Source: Neoarius graeffei
Taxonomy: Eukaryota > Chordata > Actinopteri > Siluriformes > Ariidae
Length of the DNA stretch: 64,000 bases
Direction: 5' to 3'
Assembly (NCBI RefSeq): GCF_027579695.1
Contig: NC_083577.1
Coordinates: 58,900,241-58,964,240, forward strand
The notes beneath the pieces were generated by a model. The model searched no databases, had not been told where the DNA came from, and saw nothing but the letters and a program-made list of their open reading frames with translations. Below are positions 56,467 to 64,000 of the stretch, one piece after another (within the stretch, counting starts at the first letter, position 1; each line of letters opens with the position of its first letter). Made by a program: the position numbers and the translations under genes.

Positions 56467-57317
56467 TGGACAGCAAGCTGGACTGGACTTGCAACACCAA
56501 ATCACTTATACAGGAAGGGACAGAGCAGGCTATACTTCCTTAGGAGGCTGCGGTCCTTTAACATCTGCAGGAAACTCCTGTGGATGTTCTATCAGTCTGT
56601 GGTTGCCAGTGTCCTGTTTTACACCGTGGTGTGCTGGGGGGGCAGCACATCCAAAAAGGACACATCCAGGTTGGACAAACTGATCAGGCGGGCCGGCTCT
56701 GTGGTCGGCATGAAGCTGGACTCTCTGGTGACGGTGGTTGAGAAGAGATCTATGGACAAACTATTGAACATCATGGATGATGCCAGTCACCCTCTGCACA
56801 CCGTCATCAGCAACCAGAGGAGCCTGTTCAGTGACAGAATGCTCCTTCCCAAATGCAGGACGAACAGACTTAAAAACTCCTTTGTCCCTCACGCCATCAG
56901 ACTGTACAACTCCTCTCTGGGGCGGGGGCGGGGGGGGGGGGGGGGGGTAACAGGAGGACAGAGGATGGGAAAGAGCAGTAGCCTAGCCTAACAATAAGCA
57001 ATACCGGACAATGTGCATGTGCAATATAAAGTACAATATCTCTCCTGCCGCCAGCCCCCCCTTCCCCCCTTCTCTCCCCCCTTCCTCTCTTCCCCATATC
57101 TTATTCATTTTATATTTGTATATGTAAATACTTAATTTATTTTAATTTATCTAGAAGTTTTCCTCTATTTCTTTTCTCTGTTTATCTGTAATGATGCTGC
57201 TGGAATCTTAATTTCCCTGAGGGAACCCTCCCAAAGGGATCAGTAAAGTTTTATCTAATCTAATCTAATCTAATCTAATCTAATCTAATCTAATCTAATC
57301 TAATCTAATCTAATCTA
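56467..57317 (+). mobile_element. 5'-truncated Rex1-like retrotransposon
   Basis: Starts within RT C-terminal coding (GGACAGCAAGCTGGACTGGA), close to 24191 onward of the longer copy. It has the same 3' UTR and ends in a (TCTAA)n array at 57252-57317. An open C-terminal frame of 135 codons (56584-56991) includes WGGSTSKKDTSRLDKLIRRA. Typical target-primed truncation. Confidence 0.9.
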
Positions 57318-57633
57318 GAATAATGTTAGGTAACTCACCAAAAGACTATAAAAGACATATGTGTCTAAATTATGTTATTTTTTGGGACTCATAACTACTG
57401 CAATGACATTATGGTTAAAAGAAAGTCTTGTAGTATAAGTTTATTTATCTATCAATATTCCTACCTAACCTATTTAGATGTCAAAGAATGAAATTCAGAT
57501 CATTAAATGTTTGTTCATACATACAGTTATTATAGTATCTGTATGATAATATCTGTAGTATGTGATAAATCCCTAAGTTGTAGATTGCCTAAGAAACACA
57601 GTAAAAAAAAATGTTTAAAGCATGCAGCCAAAT
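57318..57633. other. Unassigned spacer
   Basis: AT-rich, nothing recognised. Confidence 0.4.
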
Positions 57634-58115
57634 ACATCATATGTCCAGAATTATGTGGATACCTGACCATGACCCCTCTATGTGGCCCTACTCCAAACGG
57701 TTGCCACCAACCTGTCATCACATGATTATCTAGATTGTGTGCTGTAGCATTACAATTTCCCTTTGCTGGAATTAAAGGGCCCAAACCTGTTCCAGTATAA
57801 CAATGTCCCTGTGCATAAAGTGAGGTCCATGAAGACATGGTTTGGAAGCACTCAAGTGGCCTGCACAGATCCCTGACCTCAACCACACTGAACCCCTTTG
57901 GGATTAATTAGAACGTCAACTACACACTAGGCCTCCTTGCCCGACATCAGTGCCCATGTCTAATGCTCGTGACGAAATGAGCGCAAATTCCCAGGCAACA
58001 TTCCAAAGTGGAAAGTCTTCCCACAAGACCAAAGGATGTTAAAGCAGCAAAAAGTGACTAACTCGATATTAATGCCATGCCTTTGGAATAGGATGGTGAA
58101 CAGCACATTGATGTC

Positions 58116-61100
58116 TTACTTACTTACTTAGGCCCTTTGCTCCCGGTGGAGCATAGGCCATCTACGACTCTTTGCCAGCGCACTCTATTCTGGGCTGTCC
58201 TTGCTGCTCCTGTCCAGGTGGTGCCTTGTTGCTTCAGCTCAGCCTCAGTGTCTCTCCTCCAGCTGTTGCGAGGCCGGCCTCTCTTCCTCTTCCCCTGCGG
58301 GTTCCAGGTCAGGACTTGGCATGTGATGCTGGATGCCGGCTTACGGAGGGTGTGTCCTATCCAGCGCCACTTCCTCTTCAGAATTTGCTTGGCGACAGGT
58401 TCTTGTCCTGCTCGTTCCCACAGCTCTTCATTTGGGATCATCTCCGGCCATCTGATGTTGTAGATGTGCCTCAGACATGTGTTGATAAATGTCTGGATCT
58501 TCCGCAGCATTGTCTTTGTCTTCCTCCATGTTTCGCATCCATGCAGCAGGACTGACTTCACGTTGGAATTGAATATACGCAGTTTGGTTCGTGTGCTGAT
58601 CTTTTTGGAGGCCCAGATGTTTTTGAGCATGACAAAGACTGCCCTTGCCTTGCCGATCCTGACTGTGACATCTCTGTCCGTGCCCCCCTGTCGGTCAATG
58701 GCACTTCCAAGGTAGAAGAAGAAATCCACCTCCCTGATGGACTCTCCCCCGACTATAATTGGTGTGCAGGCAGTGGAGTTGATCTTCATCAGCTCCGTTT
58801 TCTTTCTGCTGATCTTGAGCCCTGTCCCAGCCGATACGGTCTCCAGTTGGGTGGTCTTGTCCTGCATCTGGCTGTGGTTGTGTGCCAGGAGCGCCAGGTC
58901 GTCGGCGAAGTCGAGGTCATCTAGCTGCGTCCAGGGTGTCCACTGTATTCCGTTGTTCCTGCCTATTGTGGTGGTCTTCATGATCCAATCGATAACCAGG
59001 AGGAAGAGGAATGGTGACAGCAGACACCCCTGCCGGACTCCGGTCTTCACCTCGAAGCTTTCGGACAGCTGGCCGGCATGGGCGATCCTGCAGCTCATGT
59101 CTTCGTACGAGCACCGGATGAGGGAGATGATCTTGTCAGGGACTCCGTAGTGCCATAGCAGCTTCCACAGTGTCTCCCTGTCTATGCTGTCAAAAGCCTT
59201 CTCGTAGTCTATGAAATTGATGTAAAGGGTGGAGTTCCACTCAAGCGACTGCTCCACTATGATGCGTAGGCTGGCGATCTGATCCGCGCATGACCTGATT
59301 CTGCGGAAGCCTGCCTGCTGATCTCGGAGCTTGAGGTCAACTGCCTCCCTCATCCTCTCCAATAGGATTCTGTTGAGCACTTTGCCTGGCACTGACAGGA
59401 GCATGATCCCTCGATAGTTGTTGCAGTCCCTGAGGTCTCCTTTTCTGGGCAGCTTGATCACGATCCCTTCTTTCCACTGAGCTGGCACTTCCTCTTTCTC
59501 CCAGATCTTGCTGAAGAGGCTGTGCAGCACACTGGTCGTGGTTTCAATGTCTGCCTTTATGGCCTCTGCTGGTATCCCGTCCGGCCCAGCCGCTTTCCCG
59601 TTCCTCAGTGTCATGATGGCTTTTTTGATCTCTGCTTTTGTGGGCTGATCGCAGCTGATTGGTAATTCTCTCTCCAGAGGTGGGATGTCGGGTAATAATT
59701 CAGGGGCAGGGCGGTTCAGCAGCTCTCTGAAGTGTTCTGCCCATCGCTTCATCTGTTCATCTACAGTCATCAGTGGTTTTCCATCTTTGTCCTTCACTGG
59801 CTTGTCCGTCTGCTGGAACTTGCCTGCCAGCTTCTTGGTGGTCAGGTACAAGTCTTTAAGGTTACCCTGTCTGGCTGCTTCCTCCACTTGGCTTGCCAGG
59901 TTATCAGTGAAGTCCCTTTTGTCTTTCCTGATGCTCCTCTTTACTTCTCTGTCTGCTGCTGTGTATTCTGCCTGTGCTTTTGATTTAGCTGCTCTTGTCC
60001 GGCTTGTGTTCAGTGCAGTTTTCCTCTCTTTCCTTGTCTCCAACCTCTGGATGGTATCAGTGGAGATCCATTCCTTGTGCTGGGCCTTCTTCTTACCCAA
60101 GACTTCTTCACACGTATCCCGCCAGAGTTTCTTGCTCTCCTCCCACTGTGTCTCAAGGTCTGTCTCACTGTCATCTATCAGCCCCTGTAGTAGCTGGAAC
60201 CTGTTGGAAAGGCTGATCTGGAATGCTGTTTGTGTGTCTTTGTTCCTGAGCAGACCCACGTTGTATCTTGTCCGTGTGTTATTGTTGCCATTGGTGTATT
60301 TCTTGAGCCAGAGTCTCACTGCTGTCACAACCAGGTGGTGATCTGATGACATGTCAGCTCCTCTCAGCACCCTCACATCCCGCCATGACCTCCTGAACTT
60401 CCGGCTGATGCAAATATGATCGATCTGGTTCTCCGTTCTTTGGTCTGGAGATCTCCATGTGGCTTCGTGGATGCGCTTGTGTGGAAAGATACTTCCTCCA
60501 ATCACAAGTTGGTTCAGTGCGCACAGGTCTGCAAAGCACTCACCATTTTCGTTCATCTGTCCCAGTCCCTGTTTCCCCATGATGTCTTCGTAGCCAGTGT
60601 TATCTGACCCGATCTTGGCGTTGAAGTCTCCCATCAGTATGGTCATGTCCTTGGCTCCTCCTCTGTCTATCACTGCCTGCAGTTGCTGGTAGAATTCCTT
60701 CTTCCTTTCTTCTTCCGCATCGTTGGTGGGAGCATAGCAATGGATGATATTCAGCCTGATGTCCTTCTTCTTGGTCGTAAACTTGGCTGTGATGATGCGG
60801 GAGTTGACAGGTTCCCAGCCGATGAGTGCTCGCTGTGCCTCTGGTGCCAACATCAGGGCCACGCCCTCAGTGTGGGGGGCTCCATCCTCTGTGTGTCCCG
60901 AGTACAACAGCTGCTCTCCTGATGACAGTCTTAGCTGTCCTGTCTGTAGCCACCTTGTCTCGCTCAATCCGAGAACTCCGATCCTATAGTTCTTCATCTC
61001 TCTCACTACTTGGATGGTTCTTCCTGCTTCATACATTGTCCTGATGTTCCATGTAGCTATTCTTGTTGGTGTCCTGGATGTCAGAAGGGGAGTCTGCCTC

Positions 61101-61413
61101 ACAGCTTCCTTTCGGCTTTCACTGCATTGCGTCATGTGTCTCCCAGATGGAGACCCTTCCTCTCCCAGGTGAGTGATTTGGTTTGTTGTCGTCGATGCTT
61201 CTGTAACTTGTTCTTTTTACAGGTAGAGGTGTTAACCCTATGCAAACCCAATTAGCCTCTGGGTGAGGTGGTCCACATTTGTCTGACCTCTATCCTTTGA
61301 CCTGTCCAGCATGGGTGGCCCTACCAGGAGCATACACTCCCGCTGGCATAGCTCTCCGGATCATTGAGGTACTCCAGCCATCACACCACGACAAGGGGTG
61401 AACCATGCGATGG
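58116..61413 (-). mobile_element. RTE-like non-LTR retrotransposon, apparently full length
   Basis: ACATTGATGTC is duplicated at 58105-58115 and 61414-61424, giving an element of 3298 bp. The 5' UTR (61413-61136, minus) includes CCACCCATGCTGGACAGGTC. A single ORF ends at the very 3' edge: its TAA is the first unit of a short (TAAG)n tail at 58126-58116, so there is essentially no 3' UTR. The intact ORF and clear TSD suggest it is the youngest retroelement here. The RTE label is from motif resemblance. Confidence 0.88.
58124..61135 (-). CDS. RTE-like endonuclease/reverse transcriptase, 1003 codons, uninterrupted
   Basis: The AP-like endonuclease occupies about residues 24-275: IATWNIRTM (Asn 30), LSETRW (Glu 59), LMGDFNAKIG (Asp 170, Asn 172) and MSSDHHLV (Asp 265, His 266). 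The RT core occupies about 500-760: GKAAGPDGIPAEAIK, NYRGIMLLSVPGKVLNRIL, FIDYEKAFDSID (motif A Asp 643), TGVRQGCLLSPFLF, and LDFADDLALLAH (motif C FADD at 743-746). The C-terminus has KRKWRWIGHTLRK and QGKRKRGRPRNSWRRD, typical of this group. No stop or frameshift. The frame is open for at least 15 codons upstream of this ATG, so the true start may lie further 5'. Target-primed reverse transcription is the expected role; activity is unproven. Confidence 0.88.
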   Translation of the reverse strand: MTQCSESRKEAVRQTPLLTSRTPTRIATWNIRTMYEAGRTIQVVREMKNYRIGVLGLSETRWLQTGQLRLSSGEQLLYSGHTEDGAPHTEGVALMLAPEAQRALIGWEPVNSRIITAKFTTKKKDIRLNIIHCYAPTNDAEEERKKEFYQQLQAVIDRGGAKDMTILMGDFNAKIGSDNTGYEDIMGKQGLGQMNENGECFADLCALNQLVIGGSIFPHKRIHEATWRSPDQRTENQIDHICISRKFRRSWRDVRVLRGADMSSDHHLVVTAVRLWLKKYTNGNNNTRTRYNVGLLRNKDTQTAFQISLSNRFQLLQGLIDDSETDLETQWEESKKLWRDTCEEVLGKKKAQHKEWISTDTIQRLETRKERKTALNTSRTRAAKSKAQAEYTAADREVKRSIRKDKRDFTDNLASQVEEAARQGNLKDLYLTTKKLAGKFQQTDKPVKDKDGKPLMTVDEQMKRWAEHFRELLNRPAPELLPDIPPLERELPISCDQPTKAEIKKAIMTLRNGKAAGPDGIPAEAIKADIETTTSVLHSLFSKIWEKEEVPAQWKEGIVIKLPRKGDLRDCNNYRGIMLLSVPGKVLNRILLERMREAVDLKLRDQQAGFRRIRSCADQIASLRIIVEQSLEWNSTLYINFIDYEKAFDSIDRETLWKLLWHYGVPDKIISLIRCSYEDMSCRIAHAGQLSESFEVKTGVRQGCLLSPFLFLLVIDWIMKTTTIGRNNGIQWTPWTQLDDLDFADDLALLAHNHSQMQDKTTQLETVSAGTGLKISRKKTELMKINSTACTPIIVGGESIREVDFFFYLGSAIDRQGGTDRDVTVRIGKARAVFVMLKNIWASKKISTRTKLRIFNSNVKSVLLHGCETWRKTKTMLRKIQTFINTCLRHIYNIRWPEMIPNEELWERAGQEPVAKQILKRKWRWIGHTLRKPASSITCQVLTWNPQGKRKRGRPRNSWRRDTEAELKQQGTTWTGAARTAQNRVRWQRVVDGLCSTGSKGPK

Positions 61414-61537
61414 ACATTGATGTCAGGTATCCACATACTTTTGGCCATATAGTGTACTTCCCAAGTTCCTCTTCTTTCAACAACAACCAAAAAATATATT
61501 AACTTGAGCGTTAAGAGCCATGGAAACACATAACATT

Positions 61538-61635
61538 TGAACTCAGAGCCTTTTGCTCACTGGAGCAGAACCTAAGCATCTGATGCTACTAATGCTATAT
61601 AATCCAGGTGTATCAGAAGAGGTGCTAAACAAGTG
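61538..61635 (-). repeat. Direct repeat copy 1, possibly tRNA-derived
   Basis: CAGAGCCTTTTGCTCACTGG and TATCAGAAGAGGTGCTAAAC recur at 62096-62201, the copies about 560 bp apart. The reverse complement of copy 2 reads GTGAGTTCAAATCCCCAG, which fits a pol III B box, so these may be SINE heads. Confidence 0.5.
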
Positions 61636-62095
61636 TCATGTTTCCAGCCAGAGCTCTGACATCAGGCACTTCATGGCCTGTGGGTATACTGTCTGGGAAT
61701 GAGACTACCCTCTCGCTTTTTCTCATTTCACTTTTACTATTTCTCATATATCCACATTAATTTGATTCATTTTAAAACACTTGTTGGGCTGCTATGTCAA
61801 TAGCTGCTCACCACTGCTGTTCAGCACTGAAAATAATCAAATACTGACCATCGAGTGCTCTGCTTGTTCAAATATTCCTGACTGTGCCAGCACATATCAA
61901 GCAGTTCACAACCATTTCACAAAGCTGATAATTCATACGATCTACTGCATCCAAAGTCCACTTGCAGCATGTTGAGAACAGAAGCACACTGACTGATTTA
62001 CATTCACTGGCAGATTATTCCAAAGCTATTCACAAGCAGTTGAGCCAGAATGCCTTGTGCAATGCTCCATTAATAGCTCACTATCTGTCTGGGGA

Positions 62096-62201
62096 TTTGA
62101 ACTCACAGCCTTTTGCTCACTGGAGCAGAACTTTAACTGCTGAGCATCTGTTGTTACTGATGCCAGATAATCCAGATGTATCAGAAGAGGTGCTAAACAT
62201 A
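62096..62201 (-). repeat. Direct repeat copy 2, possibly tRNA-derived
   Basis: Carries a B-box-like GAGTTCAAATCCC on the minus strand and shares most of its length with 61538-61635, differing by a short AACTGCTGAG insertion and scattered substitutions. Confidence 0.5.
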
Positions 62202-63089
62202 CAAGTGGTACAACAGTAAACATCTTTGGAGTTTAACAAAGTTCAACAACAAATAGACTGAACAAATTGTTCATTCTAAACTGGAAACCTTTCCAAGGCT
62301 GTGACTGTGATCTTGGTTAAATCAATGTTCTAACTGAAATGATTAATTTTTTTTCTGCTCTGCACAATGACCACTAGTAACCCTAAAATAATGGAAAGCT
62401 GAGAAATAAAGCTAAAAGTTTGACCTGAAAATCTCGTTATGCTCTCCATCCTAAACGCTCGACACTGAAGCTGCTCCCTCTGCTGTTGTTGCACTTAAGT
62501 ATGTAAGTGTGTGCCTACCTGAAACCCTAATTAAACTCACACTCATGTGAATACTGCTTAGACACATGCCTCAAACTACTTATGCACACCAATTTGAAAT
62601 TCATTTCTCTCTCTGTCTCTCTCTCTGTCTCTCTCTCTCTCTGTCTCTCTCTTTCTTTATGAGTGTGGAAGCTAAGATGTACCAATTCTGTGTGCTTGTT
62701 CAATATTCACTCTGACAAAATATGAAGAGCAAAATATGAATATGTATGATACCACTGTGCTGTTGAATTCATAAGTCTGATTGGTCAGAAGGTTTTGATT
62801 AATTTTCTGTAATGCAAGGCAAATCACAGGTTCACTGGTGTAAATTGCTGGTGCAGTGTCTCGGGGCCTAAAGGCTGTTGGGGGCCAATGTATGAAGGTA
62901 GGTTTTTTTTTTTTTTGCTGGTTTGCTATTGTGGGTGGGCCCTCTCATGCATCGACTATTTCACACAATCTTCAAAGTAACCATGCTGGCTAAAGCTATT
63001 ACAGATGTTTGATAGTTGGAGAAATTAGGCTGTGGTGGTTTGAGTCCAGGACAGGCTGTTAGATTAGCGTTGATACCTTTGGCGCTTCG

Positions 63090-63154
63090 ACCAGCCTTTG
63101 ATCAGCACTACCAACAGCAGCTGCTGTCCGTGGTGCTGATGATCAAAGGCTGGT
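63090..63154. repeat. Near-perfect short palindrome (hairpin)
   Basis: ACCAGCCTTTGATC and GATCAAAGGCTGGT form the outer stem. AGCAC/GTGCT and CAGCAGCTGCTG form the inner part with no real loop. It is 65 bp with few mismatches and a 2-3 nt bulge. Confidence 0.85.
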
Positions 63155-64000
63155 TTGCAGGATGGGAGTTACATGTTGAGCCTTTGCATGGCGACATAGG
63201 AGTGTCACCATGCAAGTCTGCAGTGGTTGAGTGTGCATGTGTGTATGTGTGTGTGTCTCCAAACATGTGTGTGCACACGAGCGCACACTTGTGTTCAGGG
63301 TGGGGGGAGGGGGGCAAGAAAAAATATTTGTACCAAGCCCAATCACACACTCCAGGCTCATTTGAATACTCTCTCATTTCTAGAGTAACAACTTACACAG
63401 GGAATTGTATGGTGGATGCCCCACATAAAAAGTTTAAAAAACTGTGTGTTTGTTTCTAAGTTTTCTGTAAGGAAAAATTCTTCTCCAGTGTCAGTGCTCT
63501 GTAACAGTCAGAGCTAAAGCTGTAACTTTGTAGCAGTCAGAACTAAGTTATAACTTTAGGATGACACATTTTGCATTTTGTCTGTGACATGACAAGCACT
63601 ATTTTTATTGTATTAACTCAGAGAGAAAGAGAGAAAAAAACCTGAAGCTGTGTGGGAATGACTGTTTACAGCTGTTATAAACACTAAGGGACATGTTGTT
63701 CTTGGAAAAAAAAAACACTACCCAACGTTTAATTTGTTAGAGAAACAGAACTGGATACTTGAAGAATATACCTTATACTATTGATAATTATGAAAGGAGC
63801 AATTATAACTATAATTAGGAAGTACTAAATGGTGTTGGTGCTCATGTTTAGCTCAAATGGCAAGCCTATTTTATTAGCAATAACAATAATATGCAAATTT
63901 TTCACAACTAAGGATGCACTAATATAGATACTGGTATCATTTATCCAACTGATACCATGCTCATTTTTTCATACTTTTACCCGAAGAAATATATCAACAT
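63155..64000. other. Unassigned intronic sequence
   Basis: A GT-rich tract runs about 63238-63290; otherwise nothing recognised. Confidence 0.4.

Larger units (their letters stand above)
57634..61455 (+). mobile_element. Tc1-like relic split by an RTE-like retrotransposon
   Basis: The left part 57634-58115 starts ATTATGTGGATACCTGACC-like sequence, and the right part 61425-61455 reads AGGTATCCACATACTTTTGG and CCATATAGTG, the inverted end. Together they give about 510 bp, matching the relative at 4198-4704. The core between carries decayed transposase (GTGCATAAAGTGAGGTCCATG region). Confidence 0.75.
61456..63089. other. Unassigned intronic sequence with a direct repeat
   Basis: Contains the direct repeat listed separately and (CT)n near 62608-62650. 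No exon recognised. Confidence 0.4.

Noticed and set aside
58137..61255. Numerous plus-strand frames
   Set aside because: Shadows of the intact RTE-like ORF on the minus strand.
63090..63154. Annotating the hairpin as a miRNA gene
   Set aside because: The stem is continuous through the centre with almost no loop and there is no expression evidence, so it is listed only as a palindrome.

Overview
The window reads as intronic and 3'-flanking DNA of a ray-finned fish (teleost). The only recognisable host coding sequence is the last exon of kcnj3 (G-protein-gated inward rectifier Kir3.1/GIRK1), on the minus strand at 9398-9996 with a clear splice acceptor. Lower coordinates are therefore its 3' UTR or flank. 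Everything above 9997 is most simply read as intron 2 of the same gene, because no exon 1 or exon 2 sequence is visible up to 64000. Fish-type Tc1, Rex1-like, L2, Penelope and tRNA-derived SINE repeats support a teleost; I cannot name the species.

Most of the rest is transposable elements, many nested. 0-9 kb: two full tRNA-derived SINEs, a TTAA-flanked piggyBac-type element carrying a THAP exon (2642-3903), a Tc1-like relic and a solo LTR (6242-6684). 10-21.6 kb: a hAT-type MITE (10880-11439), two Tc1 elements with dead transposases (12762-14377 and 15849-17459), a SINE split by a 3-bp-TSD MITE here called M3 (17769-18971), and a hAT element (19460-20862). 21.6-28 kb: a Rex1-like retrotransposon, then a 5'-truncated Penelope element with a GIY-YIG domain, split by two M3 copies. 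28-36 kb: hairpin-rich repeats, a SINE split by MITE M2 (30037-30719), and a rearranged Ty3/Gypsy fragment with inverted LTR ends and a tRNA-Phe-type primer-binding site. 36-45 kb: a Tc1 split by two M3 copies in tandem, several SINEs, and a Tc1 inserted in a SINE and itself carrying two head-to-head SINEs.

46-53 kb is an L2-like retrotransposon interrupted by four elements: two M2 copies 24 bp apart, another MITE and a second piggyBac-type MITE. One M2 copy contains a hAT remnant. Removing each element with one target-site copy rejoins the L2 reading frame. 53-56 kb holds a 955-bp P-element-like transposon with a THAP exon and 8-bp TSD, a large palindrome, and two divergent ORFs resembling a RecQ-type helicase N-terminus and a protein associated with ISL2EU transposons. 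57.6-61.5 kb holds an apparently full-length RTE-like retrotransposon with a 1003-codon ORF inside a Tc1-like relic.

The recurring theme is small exons or ORF starts, including THAP zinc-finger first exons with splice donors, carried by non-autonomous DNA transposons with different target-site signatures (TTAA, 3 bp and 8 bp). No operon, CRISPR array or complete non-transposon gene other than the kcnj3 terminal exon is visible. Family names rest on recalled motifs; no database search was run.
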